The notes beneath the pieces are model-generated. The model searched no databases. It worked only from the letters and a program-made list of their open reading frames with translations, and was not told where the DNA came from. A stretch of DNA of 64,000 bases from Bradyrhizobium canariense (GTDB taxonomy: Bacteria; Pseudomonadota; Alphaproteobacteria; Rhizobiales; Xanthobacteraceae): the NCBI RefSeq assembly GCF_900105125.1, contig NZ_LT629750.1, positions 6,599,001 through 6,663,000 on the forward strand, written 5' to 3'. The position numbers were made by a program, and so were the translations under genes. Shown one piece after another: positions 37,342-46,778 of this stretch; within the stretch, counting starts at the first letter, position 1; every line of letters starts with the position of its first letter.

Positions 37342-37923
37342 TTATCGCATCCATAAGATGATGGCTGCGAGAGTGATGACGGCAAGGTAATTTCGAGCGG
37401 TCTTTTCGAAGCGGGTGGCGACGCGGCGGAATTGCTTGAGCTTGGAGAAGCAGCATTCGACAAGATGGCGCTGGGCATAGAGATGTTTGTCGAGCGGATA
37501 TTTGAGCGCGCGTGACGGGTTGTTGGGGATGACGGCGAGCGCTCCCTTGGCGGCGATGGCTTCGCGCAAATGATCGGCGTCATAGGCTGTATCGGCCATA
37601 ACGATCTCGGCGGGCAATCCCTCGATCAATGCGGCGGCTTGCGGTGCATCGCCCTTCTGACCTGCGGTAAGCGTGAAGCGCACCGGACATCCCAGGCCGC
37701 GAACGGCCAGATGTATCTTGGTGCTCAGGCCGCCGCGCGAGCGGCCAAGCGCCTGATCTTCAGACCCCCTTTTTTCGCCCCGGCAGCGTGCTGATGCGCC
37801 CGGACGACGGTGGAATCGACGATCAGATATTCGAAATCCGGGTCGTCGGACATCGCCTCGAAGATCCGCCACCAAACACCCTTGATGCTCCATCGACTGA
37901 AGCGCCGGAACACGCTGTTCCAA
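37342..37923 (-). CDS. IS5-family transposase, frame B (made by -1 frameshift)
   Basis: Useful part begins at the A-run near 37775: EDQALGRSRGGLSTKIHLAV, second catalytic Asp in VMADTAYDADHL, and the Y-R-E signature with Glu in LYAQRHLVECCFSKLKQFRR. The residues before the A-run are an out-of-frame reading of frame A and are not expected to be translated. Confidence 0.85.
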   Translation of the reverse strand: MEQRVPALQSMEHQGCLVADLRGDVRRPGFRISDRRFHRRPGASARCRGEKRGSEDQALGRSRGGLSTKIHLAVRGLGCPVRFTLTAGQKGDAPQAAALIEGLPAEIVMADTAYDADHLREAIAAKGALAVIPNNPSRALKYPLDKHLYAQRHLVECCFSKLKQFRRVATRFEKTARNYLAVITLAAIILWMR

Positions 37924-38105
37924 TCCCCGAACGCTTCCGGAAGATCACGCCAGGGAGAGCCCGTCCGCACGATCCACAGCACACCTTCCACGAACATCCG
38001 GTTGTCGCGCCCGGTGGAGCCTTTCTGGTCAGGCCGACCTATAATCAGAGGCGCCATCCGCTCCCAAGCCGCATCGCTCAAAACCAACCGATCCATCACA
38101 CCCAA
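37725..38105 (-). CDS. IS5-family transposase, frame A
   Basis: 126 aa (a second Met at 38096 is equally likely). Helix-turn-helix-like start LVLSDAAWERMAPLIIG and the first catalytic Asp in YLIVDSTVVRAHQHA. The zero frame passes the run GCGAAAAAAGGGGG (A-run at 37770-37775) and ends; a -1 shift there continues into frame B. Confidence 0.88.
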   Translation of the reverse strand: MGVMDRLVLSDAAWERMAPLIIGRPDQKGSTGRDNRMFVEGVLWIVRTGSPWRDLPEAFGDWNSVFRRFSRWSIKGVWWRIFEAMSDDPDFEYLIVDSTVVRAHQHAAGAKKGGLKIRRLAARAAA

Positions 38106-38247
38106 GGCCGCCTCCCAAAAAGAAGCCTTGAATCTGATTTGCTCCTAAAAGGGAATCCTTAGAGTCCACACCACCTAGACAGGCGAATCAGCGGCTTGGG
38201 CCCTTCTCGGATCGCTTTGTCGTGGAGCCAGCGATGATTTTCTGGTG

Positions 38248-39816
38248 CTAGCCAGTCAGTAAATCCAGCAGGCGCAATAAACTGAGAGATCTATTTGTAG
38301 GCTGATATCTGAGCCGTTCACCTTTCTGTTCGAGGCGACTCGCAAACTCTGGAACTGCCTTCAAGGCGCGATTAGTATTGTACTTTCGAACAGGTGATCC
38401 AAGCTTAGCTGTTAATTCGGCGATTTCCTCGCAGGTTGCCGCGATGCCAATTGTCAAAAGGGCTTTCAAACTTCTGTGCAATTCGCTTAGCGATTTGCTT
38501 GATTGAAGTCGTAGCTTCTCGGGAGCTCCTGAAATTAAATCTAGGGCCTCTTCAATTTTCTTACTGTATTGGTTGCGTGTTCCGTCATTTATAATTGTGA
38601 TTTCGGCAATGTCGTTGGCAATCCGTAGAGTTCCAAATTCCTTTTGTTTTTCATCTTCTCGCGAAAAAGCTCTCATGTCGGTGAGAGTGCTGTCGCGCGC
38701 GCGACGAATGTGTCGCTCGAATCTTATTCGTTGGTCCGCGTCTATCAATACGATGCGTGCAGCTGGAAACCTACGTTTTAAGAAGAGTAACTCTTCGGGC
38801 GTTCTTAGACCAGAGACAACACTCAGCCTAGAATCGTCCTTGTCAATATAGTCTGCAATTCTGCGGGCCACCGAGTCCCAGCCGACTTCACCTAGAAAGT
38901 CTAGAGCCTCGTCTGAGTTGCTCGGAATTACTCCAACTTCCTCGGCTATGCCACGAAGTACAGTACTGGCTTCGTATACCCTCACGGATTCATAGTTTGC
39001 CATATAGTCGCTAAAAGTCGTTTTTCCCGAGCACCTAGCTCCCACCACAAGGACTACGGTTCGAGATGGCTCCGGGATGAGCGATAACTGTCCGGGTTGT
39101 AGATCCACAGATCTGCGTGTCGTATAAAAGTTAGGTCGTAAATTTATTGCGGCATTAAAGTGCTCCAGCGCGGCGAGAAGTTCCTTTAAGGCCTTTGCAC
39201 GAAAGTCGTAATCCAGAGACTCTTCAAATTCCATCTCGCCAAGGCGTTTTGTTGAACCGTCTGGAATGATCCAGCCATTGAAGGTTTCAGGAGTTAGCCA
39301 CGGATATTGAACCGACCCTTGAAATGAGGGGGGCGTGCTTGCAATTTTGCCGATTGTCTCTCCATGAAACAATACAGGAGATTGAAGTGTCGGCATGTAG
39401 AGAGCTATGTCCGAATTGACCTTAGCCCTACGGTCATTTCCTGCATCCCGCAGTTGTCTATCCACGGCGTCAAAGGTTGCCTGTGAGAACCATTCCTTCA
39501 CGGCTGGACCCGGAAAATCGCCAGTAGCGCTTAACGCCTCAATCCTCACCGACGTGTCTTCAACAAAGAATATCGAACGGACACCAAACTCGGCCTTGAC
39601 TTGTTCGATGGCCTGATTGAGTAGGCCGACGGTTCCTAATTGGTACTCTTCGTCGTATGGCTCTTTTTTCCCTCGAAAATGTTTCAATTCGTAGCCGTGC
39701 CTCATGAATAATAAGCGAGCCTGAAGAAGCTTCTCAGTGTTCGAAGTATAGAAAAACACATTCAGAATGCGATCGTACTCGAATGCATTTCCGTAGTGAG
39801 GGCGAGGGCGTTTCAT
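38248..39816 (-). CDS. HAM1/ITPase-like domain fused to UPF0200-like P-loop nucleotide kinase
   Basis: 522 aa. Residues 18-215 resemble HAM1/RdgB (non-canonical purine NTP pyrophosphatase): SNTEK (25-29, substrate-binding Lys), FFVEDTSVRIEAL (84-94, equivalent of ADDSGLAVDVL), FPGPAVKEWF (101-110), and DYDFRAKALKELL for the SHRGQAL helix. The GFGYDPIF loop is replaced (YPWLTPETFNGWIIP), so base recognition may differ. Residues 253-425 form a P-loop kinase with VVGARCSGKTT (258-267), SGLRTPEELLFLKRRF and IDADQRIRFERHIRRARD, most like archaeal UPF0200/dephospho-CoA-kinase-type NMP kinases. Residues 435-522 are helical, possibly winged helix. AT-rich codons, overlaps the GHMP gene by ATGA. Function inferred only. 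Confidence 0.72.
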   Translation of the reverse strand: MKRPRPHYGNAFEYDRILNVFFYTSNTEKLLQARLLFMRHGYELKHFRGKKEPYDEEYQLGTVGLLNQAIEQVKAEFGVRSIFFVEDTSVRIEALSATGDFPGPAVKEWFSQATFDAVDRQLRDAGNDRRAKVNSDIALYMPTLQSPVLFHGETIGKIASTPPSFQGSVQYPWLTPETFNGWIIPDGSTKRLGEMEFEESLDYDFRAKALKELLAALEHFNAAINLRPNFYTTRRSVDLQPGQLSLIPEPSRTVVLVVGARCSGKTTFSDYMANYESVRVYEASTVLRGIAEEVGVIPSNSDEALDFLGEVGWDSVARRIADYIDKDDSRLSVVSGLRTPEELLFLKRRFPAARIVLIDADQRIRFERHIRRARDSTLTDMRAFSREDEKQKEFGTLRIANDIAEITIINDGTRNQYSKKIEEALDLISGAPEKLRLQSSKSLSELHRSLKALLTIGIAATCEEIAELTAKLGSPVRKYNTNRALKAVPEFASRLEQKGERLRYQPTNRSLSLLRLLDLLTG

Positions 39817-40790
39817 GCTGCTTCAACCTCGAAGCCCGAATTGCAACCGGAAAACACGCCCAAGAATTTACTGCCGGTCAGTCGAGCCAAATTTTCCAAT
39901 GCTTCCCGACTTTCGGAGTCGCGTCTGTCGAAGATGCAGTATATCAGCGGACCTAGACTGCTCAGACCGGACGCAATTCGGGGAAGCGACTGAAACCTTC
40001 GAAAGGTATCAATGGTTTTTTCCGTTTGCGCGCGCAGTTCTTCGCGTTTTAGGCCTGTCGAATGGACTCTTTCCAAAGCGCCTTTCATTAAGCTGAGATT
40101 AGCCGTCGCAAACGCTGGAATAACTCCATGATATACGGCTGACATCGTAAGTAGAACTTGATCGCTAGGCAGGGGAGTTTTTTCTTTAAAGAAAGATGCT
40201 TCTTTTTCGCCGAAAAATGTTGGGTTGTCAGGCAAGACCAATCCAACGGTCCAATGATCTGGGAAGGACCATCGCGCTATCAATGGCGGAAGTTCGGTCG
40301 CGCTGGCTGTACTTGACGGGACAAAGATCAAGTTGTCTGTCGTAGCGTGTCCGCCGTCCCACACTACACCGCCGCAGAAGAATAGATTGATTCCGATGCC
40401 GGAGGCGCCCCCTCTACCAGACATTTGTTGAATTTCGGCGTCAGAAAGGCTGAGATCCTTTAGTCTGTTGATGGCAGCGATTAATGAGAGCAAAAGAGAA
40501 GTTTTCGTCCCCAGACCTACATGCTGCGGCGGGCTGCGCTCTAGCGTCGCCGAAAAACCTTTTACGGTCATTGCTTTTAGGTCGTTTACGACTCTTTCAA
40601 TGTCGTTGAGCGCGAGGTGGTCTAGATGCGAAATGCCGTTCAATCGGATATTTTTCGCGTCTTCGATGCACCAGCTCGTGCAGGGGCCGGATATGGAAAA
40701 TCCCACCCCGCAAAAACTTCGATCGGATACGCCTGCGAGGTCAACCAGACCAGTATGAATTCGCGGCCGCGCATGAACTCGAAGGCGCAT
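39813..40790 (-). CDS. GHMP-fold protein resembling beta-RFAP synthase
   Basis: 325 aa. RPRIHTGLVDLAG (8-20), ATP-loop-like PPQHVGLGTKTSLLLSLIAA (87-106) and SGRGGASGIGINLF...GGVVWDGGH (124-148) match beta-ribofuranosylaminobenzene 5'-phosphate synthase, which condenses PRPP with an aromatic acid in methanopterin synthesis. No other methanopterin gene is in the window, so another PRPP or nucleotide reaction is likely. Starts 6 bp after the membrane-protein stop and overlaps the HAM1-kinase gene, so all three are one transcription unit. Codon use is AT-rich compared with the core. Confidence 0.72.
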   Translation of the reverse strand: MRLRVHARPRIHTGLVDLAGVSDRSFCGVGFSISGPCTSWCIEDAKNIRLNGISHLDHLALNDIERVVNDLKAMTVKGFSATLERSPPQHVGLGTKTSLLLSLIAAINRLKDLSLSDAEIQQMSGRGGASGIGINLFFCGGVVWDGGHATTDNLIFVPSSTASATELPPLIARWSFPDHWTVGLVLPDNPTFFGEKEASFFKEKTPLPSDQVLLTMSAVYHGVIPAFATANLSLMKGALERVHSTGLKREELRAQTEKTIDTFRRFQSLPRIASGLSSLGPLIYCIFDRRDSESREALENLARLTGSKFLGVFSGCNSGFEVEAA

Positions 40791-40796
40791 TTCGAT

Positions 40797-41552
40797 CTAA
40801 TCGGAAATTGGTTTGCTAAATTGATTGTTTGTCCAAAGATGTTCGAAGTGGTCTTTGATTTGGTCGTAAAGAAAACCGCCTCGTCGAACTAGCAGAGTCG
40901 GCATGTTTCGGCTTTGGTCCGATATCAAATACGGACCCCAGAAAATCTCATCGTCAACCCGGAAGATGTTTATCGACGGTAGAGCCGTGAGACGTCTTAC
41001 AAGAAAGTTAGCTTTTACTAAAGAGGTTGCTCGCCGAACTGCACTCTCGAATGCATCAACATCCCTTTTGATATCTCCATCGTTGTTTCCTTCTTCACGA
41101 TCTCGAATAGTTGCAACGCTGCTAGCCGAGGAAGGAAATTCCGGGTCAAGCAATAGTATTCTGAATGAGGTTTTCAGTGACAGTTCTGCAAACTTAGTTC
41201 CATAATCCTCGCGAAAGCTCGACAAGCCAAAACCGAGAATGTCAACTTCCTTCGCGTTGAGAAGGCGGGAGTGATACTCATCTCTTATGCTAACCGAACG
41301 AGTTCGGAAAATCCGCTGTAGGCCGGCGACGGAAATTAAATCGAGCTTGTCTTTCGTCTGCTGCGAGGCTGCGACGTAAAGAAAGAGGATTTCGCCTGCG
41401 ATGCCGGCCGCGATCAATGATCCGCCGATCCCCAGCAACACATCCTTGTGTGCTGATTGGTCCGCAATCGCGGTGAAAAATATTCCCGCGGCGAGCATTA
41501 CGATGTGACCAACAATCCAAAATAAGTTGGTCGGAAGGAATAGCCACTTCAT
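40797..41552 (-). CDS. Two-TM protein with PLD-like C-terminal domain, no HKD motif
   Basis: 251 aa from the ATG at 41552 (AAGGA 8 bp upstream); the open frame further upstream lies inside uvrB. Helices at about 6-28 (LFWIVGHIVMLAAGIFFTAI) and 35-57 (LLGIGGSLIAAGIAGEILFL), then ~190 cytosolic residues: YHSRLLNAKEVDILGFGLSS, FRILLLDPEFPSS, INIFRVDDEIFWGPYLIS and LLVRRGGFLYDQIKDHFEHLW. The last part resembles the PLD-like domain of DUF5919-type proteins, but I see no His-x-Lys catalytic motif, so it may sense ligands or membranes rather than cut. First gene of the cassette. Confidence 0.65.
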   Translation of the reverse strand: MKWLFLPTNLFWIVGHIVMLAAGIFFTAIADQSAHKDVLLGIGGSLIAAGIAGEILFLYVAASQQTKDKLDLISVAGLQRIFRTRSVSIRDEYHSRLLNAKEVDILGFGLSSFREDYGTKFAELSLKTSFRILLLDPEFPSSASSVATIRDREEGNNDGDIKRDVDAFESAVRRATSLVKANFLVRRLTALPSINIFRVDDEIFWGPYLISDQSRNMPTLLVRRGGFLYDQIKDHFEHLWTNNQFSKPISD

Positions 41553-41643
41553 TAGCAATCCTTGGAAATGACCCAAGGTATACTGAAAGTAGAATGGCGC
41601 GCCAGTGCCCGCCTCGCGATAAAGTGTATTGGGGAGTAGTTTT

Positions 41644-44600
41644 CTACCGCTTTTTCCAGCCACCCCTATGTCCCGGCGCGCCGCCGGTGGAGCGTGGGGA
41701 GGGGCCGAATTCGGGCCCGGATTGGCGGGAGTCGGTCGGCTGGATGATCCGGCTGCTTCCGCCGAACGGCTTTGCGGGCAGGGTGGGATTTTCACGGTAA
41801 GGCAGCGACTCCGGGCCGTGCATTTCGTCGAGATGGGGTTTGTGGACTTTGGAGGTGGCGCTGCCGGTGCGCGCGGTGTTGTTGCCGCCGCGCTTCGATG
41901 ACTGTCGCGGCAGGTTGGCGGCATCGCCGTATTTCTTGGTGCCGGCATAGGCGCCGGCCTTGCCCTGCACCACGCGCTGTTTGGCGGTGGGATCATCGAC
42001 CACGGCCAATTCCGTCGCGCGCAGGCGCTTCACTTCGTCGCGCAGGCGGGCGGCTTCCTCGAAATTCAAATCGGCCGCGGCCTCGCGCATTCGCGTTTCC
42101 AGATCGGCAAGAACCGCCTCGAAATTATGCCCGATGCTGATGACGTCGTCAGCCATGCCGCCGTCGCCGATCTCGACCAGCACATGGTCGCGCTCGTAGG
42201 CGGAGTTGAGGATATCGCCGATCGATTTCTTCACGCTCTCCGGCGTGATGTTGTTGGCGGTGTTGTATTCGACCTGCTTCTCGCGGCGGCGGTTGGTCTC
42301 GGCGATTGCGCGCTCCATCGACCCCGTCATCTGGTCGGCATAGAGGATCACCTTGCCGTCGACATTGCGCGCGGCGCGGCCGATAGTCTGGATCAGCGAG
42401 GTCTCGCTGCGCAGGAATCCTTCCTTGTCGGCGTCGAGGATCGCGACCAGCGCGCATTCGGGAATGTCGAGGCCCTCGCGCAACAAATTGATTCCGACCA
42501 GCGCGTCGAACGCGCCGAGCCTGAGGTCGCGGATGATCTCGATGCGCTCGATGGTGTCGATATCCGAGTGCATGTAGCGCACGCGAATGCCCTGCTCGTG
42601 CAGATATTCGGTGAGGTCTTCCGCCATCCGCTTTGTCAGCACCGTGATCAGGCTGCGATAGCCGGCCTGCGCGGTGGCGCGGACTTCGCCGACGAGATCG
42701 TCGACCTGGGTGCGGGCAGGGCGGATGTTGACGGGCGGATCGATCAGTCCGGTGGGGCGGATGACCTGCTCGACGAACACGCCGCCACTTTCATTGAGCT
42801 CCCAGGCCGATGGGGTCGCCGACACCGCGACCGATTGCGGGCGCATCATGTCCCATTCTTCAAACCGCAGCGGCCGGTTGTCCATGCAGGAGGGCAATCG
42901 AAAACCGTATTCGGCCAGCGTCGCCTTGCGGCGGAAGTCACCACGGAACATGCCGCCGATCTGCGGCACCGTGACGTGGCTCTCGTCGGCGAACACCAGC
43001 GCATTGTCGGGCACATATTCGAACAGCGTCGGCGGCGGCTCGCCGGGCCGGCGTCCGGTCAGATAGCGCGAATAGTTCTCGATGCCGGCGCAAGAGCCGG
43101 TGGCTTCCATCATTTCGAGATCGAAGGTGGTGCGCTGCTCCAGCCGCTGCGCCTCCAGGAGCCGGCCCTGATCGTGCAACTGATCCAGCCGCATCTTCAG
43201 TTCCGATTTGATCGACTTGATCGCCTGCACCAGCGTCGGCCGCGGCGTCACATAGTGCGAATTGGCGTAGATCTTGATGAATTCGAGTTCGTCCTGCTTG
43301 TGGCCGGTGAGCGGATCGAACTCCTCGATATTCTCCACGGTGTCGCCGAACAGATTCACGCGCCAGGCCCGGTCTTCATAGTGCGCCGGGAAAATGTCGA
43401 TGACGTCGCCGCGAACGCGAAACGTACCGCGGGTGAAATCGGCCTGGGTCCGCTTGTATTGCAGCGCCACCAGATCGGCGATCAATTGCCGCTGGTCGAT
43501 GCGCTCGCCCTTCTTCAGCGCGAACGTCATCGCGGTATAGGTTTCGACCGAGCCGATACCGTAGATGCAGGACACGGAGGCGACGATGATGACGTCGTCG
43601 CGCTCGAGCAGCGCGCGCGTCGCCGAGTGGCGCATGCGGTCGATCTGCTCGTTGATGGAGGAGTCTTTCTCGATGTAGGTGTCCGTCCGTGGCACATAGG
43701 CCTCGGGCTGGTAGTAGTCGTAATAACTGACAAAATACTCGACCGCGTTGTCGGGGAAGAAGCTCTTGAACTCGCCATAGAGCTGCGCCGCCAGCGTCTT
43801 GTTCGGCGCCAAAATAATGGCGGGCCGCTGGGTGGCCTCGATCACCTTGGCCATGGTGTAGGTCTTGCCCGAGCCGGTGACGCCGAGCAGCACCTGGGTG
43901 CGGTCGTTGCGATTGATGCCTTCGACCAGTTCGGCGATCGCGGTCGGCTGGTCGCCCTTCGGCTGATATTCCGACTTGATCTCGAAACGCACGCCGCCTT
44001 CGGATTTTTCCGGGCGCGGCGGCCGGTGCGGCGTCCAGACTTTCACCTGGCCGTCTTCGCCCTTGAATTCGGGACGGCCATCGCGGATCAGCGCATCCAG
44101 CGCATCCGCGGTGGCGGCGACGCCGAGCGCCTCCATCTTGTTGCGCGGCGGCCGCGCCAGTGCGGCAGCGTCTTCTTCCTCGGTAGTAAAACCGAGTTGC
44201 TTTGCCAGTTCCGGATCGAGCGCCGGAATCGTCGCCGCGGTGCCGTAATTGGCCTGCGGCGCTTCGTCGAAGCCTTGCTGCGTGGAAGCTCCCCCTCCCT
44301 GCCCCTCCCCCGCAAGCGGGAGAGGGGACGCAGGCTGCGCGTCCTCGGAAAAATTTCTCCCCGCAGCACCCGGCGTCAGCCGCCTGGAGCCCTCTCCCGC
44401 TTGCGGGGGAGGGTTGGGTGGGGGCAGGCCCCGTGACGTGTTGTCCGATGCATCGCGCCTTGCGACATCACTACTCGTTCCCTTTGTCGAGGCCCGCGCG
44501 CGATGCGCAGCGGCCTCGCCGCCGGCGCGGCGGTCCCAGGAATTATCCGGCGGCGGCTGCAAGCCTGTGGACGAGCCGATGCCGCTTTCGCCGCGGTTGA

Positions 44601-44715
44601 TGGCGGGGTTGAGCAGTTCCGCCAGCGCAGGATCGATCGGCTGCACCTCGGGGCGGTGGGCCTTCGATTTCGGGGTTTTGCCGGGCTTTTTGGGATTGTC
44701 TGGGTTCTTCGCCAT
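41644..44715 (-). CDS. uvrB: Excinuclease ABC subunit B
   Basis: 1023 aa against about 670 in E. coli. Nucleotide excision repair helicase that verifies damage and recruits UvrC. Walker [17 protein letters not shown], beta-hairpin [12 protein letters not shown], helicase motif [16 protein letters not shown], motif [11 protein letters not shown] and C-terminal UVR domain ([17 protein letters not shown]). The extra length is an N-terminal extension (~250 aa), partly encoded by a palindromic repeat, and an ~80-aa Gly/Ser/Arg-rich tail. Start at 44715 ([13 protein letters not shown]). Confidence 0.95.
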   Translation of the reverse strand: MAKNPDNPKKPGKTPKSKAHRPEVQPIDPALAELLNPAINRGESGIGSSTGLQPPPDNSWDRRAGGEAAAHRARASTKGTSSDVARRDASDNTSRGLPPPNPPPQAGEGSRRLTPGAAGRNFSEDAQPASPLPLAGEGQGGGASTQQGFDEAPQANYGTAATIPALDPELAKQLGFTTEEEDAAALARPPRNKMEALGVAATADALDALIRDGRPEFKGEDGQVKVWTPHRPPRPEKSEGGVRFEIKSEYQPKGDQPTAIAELVEGINRNDRTQVLLGVTGSGKTYTMAKVIEATQRPAIILAPNKTLAAQLYGEFKSFFPDNAVEYFVSYYDYYQPEAYVPRTDTYIEKDSSINEQIDRMRHSATRALLERDDVIIVASVSCIYGIGSVETYTAMTFALKKGERIDQRQLIADLVALQYKRTQADFTRGTFRVRGDVIDIFPAHYEDRAWRVNLFGDTVENIEEFDPLTGHKQDELEFIKIYANSHYVTPRPTLVQAIKSIKSELKMRLDQLHDQGRLLEAQRLEQRTTFDLEMMEATGSCAGIENYSRYLTGRRPGEPPPTLFEYVPDNALVFADESHVTVPQIGGMFRGDFRRKATLAEYGFRLPSCMDNRPLRFEEWDMMRPQSVAVSATPSAWELNESGGVFVEQVIRPTGLIDPPVNIRPARTQVDDLVGEVRATAQAGYRSLITVLTKRMAEDLTEYLHEQGIRVRYMHSDIDTIERIEIIRDLRLGAFDALVGINLLREGLDIPECALVAILDADKEGFLRSETSLIQTIGRAARNVDGKVILYADQMTGSMERAIAETNRRREKQVEYNTANNITPESVKKSIGDILNSAYERDHVLVEIGDGGMADDVISIGHNFEAVLADLETRMREAAADLNFEEAARLRDEVKRLRATELAVVDDPTAKQRVVQGKAGAYAGTKKYGDAANLPRQSSKRGGNNTARTGSATSKVHKPHLDEMHGPESLPYRENPTLPAKPFGGSSRIIQPTDSRQSGPEFGPSPRSTGGAPGHRGGWKKR
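44290..44430. repeat. Palindromic repeat inserted in frame in uvrB
   Basis: Two perfect or near-perfect palindromes, centred near 44314 (CCTCCCCCGCAAGCGGGAG) and 44402 (CCCTCTCCCGCTTGCGGGGG), are joined by ~60 bp. This is an intergenic-type repeat, yet it is translated in frame as residues ~95-143 of UvrB, giving a Pro/Gly-rich stretch ([26 protein letters not shown]) in the non-conserved N-terminal extension. Confidence 0.8.
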
Positions 44716-44777
44716 GGCGAGAATATGGGACGAGTCAGGCCGACATAAAAGGGCAAAAACCCGAGAGGAAAACGCCG

Positions 44778-46763
44778 ATGAATGGTCTTCGCAAGACACT
44801 GATCCTGTCGGCCGTGCTCGGCGCCTGCGCGCTCAATTGTCAGCAGGTGTCAGCACAATCGAAAGACGCCGAGCCTGCGACCCACGCGGTCAACGATGCG
44901 TTTGCCAGATCGCTGCCGTTTGCCGATCGTGCGGATTTCGACGACGCCAAGCGAGGATTCATCGCGACGCTGCCGGATGGCATTATTGCGGGCCCGGGAC
45001 CGAAGCCGGCCTTCGACACCAGGGCGTATGCGTTCCTGCAGACAGACACGGTTCCGGCGACGGTCAATCCGAGCCTGTGGCGTCAGGCGCAGCTCAATGC
45101 GATCGACGGCCTGTTTGAGGTGACCGAGCGCGTCTATCAGGTGCGCGGCCTCGACATCTCCAACATGACGATCATCGAGGGCGACACCGGCCTGATCCTG
45201 ATCGATCCCCTGCTGTCGAACGAGACTGCGAAGGCCGCGCTCGATCTTTATCTGAAGAACCGTCCCGTAAAGCCGGTCGTCGCCGTGATCTACAGCCATA
45301 GCCACGCCGATCATTTCGGCGGCGCCAAGGGCGTGATCTCGGAACAGGATGCGGCATCCGGCAAGGTCAAGGTGATCGCGCCCGATGGATTCATGGAGCA
45401 TGCGGTTGCGGAGAACATCATCGCCGGCAACGCGATGACCCGCCGCGCGCAATATCAGTTCGGCAGCCCGCTGCCGGTCGGCGAGCGCGCGCAGATCGAT
45501 ACCGGTCTCGGCAAGGCGCTGTCAAAGGGCACGATCTCGCTGATCCCGCCGAACGATCTGATCAGGCAAAGCTATGAGACCCGCACTGTCGATGGCGTCG
45601 ACATCGAGTTTCATCTGGTGCCGGGCTCGGAAGCACCGTCGGAAATGATCATGTACTTTCCGCAGTTCAAGCTGCTGGACATGGCGGAGGATGCGACCCA
45701 CAACATGCATAATCTCTACACGCTGCGCGGCGCCGAAATCCGCGATGGCCGGTTGTGGTCGCGCTACATCGACGAGGCGATCGAGCGTTACGGCAACAGG
45801 ACCGATGCGGTGATCGCGCAGCACCATTGGCCGATGTGGGGTAATGAGCGGATCGTCGCGTTCCTGAAAAAACAGCGCGATCTCTACAAGTTCATGCATG
45901 ACCAGACCGTGCGGCTGCTCAATCACGGCCTGACGCCGACGGAGATTGCCGAGCAGTTGAAGCTGCCGGCGAGTCTCGCCAATGAATGGTCGGCGCGCGG
46001 CTATTACGGCACGCTGCGTCACAACGCGAAAGCGGTCTATCAGTTTTATCTCGGCTGGTACGACGCCAATCCCGCCGATCTCGATCCGTTGCCGCGCGCC
46101 GAGGCCGCGCGCAAGCAGGTCGAATATATGGGCGGCGCCGACGCGGTGCTGAAACGCGCGCGCGAGGACTTCAAGGCGGGACAATATCGCTGGGTCGCCA
46201 GCGTCACCAGCCAATTGGTGTTCGCCGATCCCGGCAACAGGCAAGCGCGCGAACTCGGCGCCGATGCGCTGGAACAGCTCGGCTATCAGAGCGAGGCCGC
46301 GACCTGGCGCAACGCCTATCTGCTCGGCGCGGCCGAACTGCGCAATGGCGTTCCGTCGGCGCAAGGGGCGGGCGCGAGTGCCGAGCTGCTCAAGGGCGTC
46401 TCGATCGATATGGCGTTCGATTTTCTCGGCGTCCGGCTCAACGCCGCGAAAGCCGAGGGCAAGCACATCGTCATCAACTGGACCTTCACCGACCGCAACG
46501 AAACCTATGTGATGAACCTGGAGAATTCGGCGCTGACGCACCGGACCGGCAAGCTGGCCGACGATGCGGATGTCGGCGTCAAGCTGACCCGCGCCGCCTT
46601 CGATGCGATCTCGCTGAAGCAGCGGACGTTTGCCGACAGCGTCGCCAGCGGGGATGTCTCGATATCGGGCAATCCTCCGAAGTTGCGCGAGCTGTTCGGC
46701 CTGCTCGACGATTTCCCCGCCGATTTCGAGATCGTCGAGCCGAGAAAGGTCACGGTGGAGTAG
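44778..46763 (+). CDS. Periplasmic alkylsulfatase, SdsA1-like metallo-beta-lactamase fold
   Basis: 661 aa. Signal peptide ([21 protein letters not shown]), MBL zinc motif [16 protein letters not shown] with the upstream [16 protein letters not shown], a helical dimerisation domain ([24 protein letters not shown] segment at about 410-430) and a C-terminal SCP2-like domain (VNWTF...[10 protein letters not shown] region). The family cleaves primary alkyl sulfates such as SDS and gives alcohols for use as carbon and sulfur. Divergent from uvrB, 62 bp apart. Confidence 0.92.
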   Translation: MNGLRKTLILSAVLGACALNCQQVSAQSKDAEPATHAVNDAFARSLPFADRADFDDAKRGFIATLPDGIIAGPGPKPAFDTRAYAFLQTDTVPATVNPSLWRQAQLNAIDGLFEVTERVYQVRGLDISNMTIIEGDTGLILIDPLLSNETAKAALDLYLKNRPVKPVVAVIYSHSHADHFGGAKGVISEQDAASGKVKVIAPDGFMEHAVAENIIAGNAMTRRAQYQFGSPLPVGERAQIDTGLGKALSKGTISLIPPNDLIRQSYETRTVDGVDIEFHLVPGSEAPSEMIMYFPQFKLLDMAEDATHNMHNLYTLRGAEIRDGRLWSRYIDEAIERYGNRTDAVIAQHHWPMWGNERIVAFLKKQRDLYKFMHDQTVRLLNHGLTPTEIAEQLKLPASLANEWSARGYYGTLRHNAKAVYQFYLGWYDANPADLDPLPRAEAARKQVEYMGGADAVLKRAREDFKAGQYRWVASVTSQLVFADPGNRQARELGADALEQLGYQSEAATWRNAYLLGAAELRNGVPSAQGAGASAELLKGVSIDMAFDFLGVRLNAAKAEGKHIVINWTFTDRNETYVMNLENSALTHRTGKLADDADVGVKLTRAAFDAISLKQRTFADSVASGDVSISGNPPKLRELFGLLDDFPADFEIVEPRKVTVE

Positions 46764-46778
46764 CGTGGGCCGCGGCCC

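Larger units (their letters stand above)
37329..38174 (-). mobile_element. IS5-family insertion sequence (IS427-like group)
   Basis: 846 bp. Terminal inverted repeats GTGGTGTGGAC (left) and GTCCACACCAC (right), flanked on both sides by CTAG (37325-37328, 38175-38178), a YTAR-type 4-bp target duplication. Carries two overlapping transposase frames on the minus strand joined by a -1 frameshift. Both frames and ends look intact, so it may be active. Confidence 0.9.

Noticed and set aside
41553..41996. N-terminal 148 residues upstream of the PLD-like membrane protein
   Set aside because: This stretch lies inside uvrB in another frame; the ATG at 41552 has its own ribosome binding site and begins just before the first membrane helix.
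42127..44436. Open frame of 769 codons opposite uvrB
   Set aside because: Antisense shadow of uvrB; low-complexity His/Arg/Asp-rich product, no start signal.
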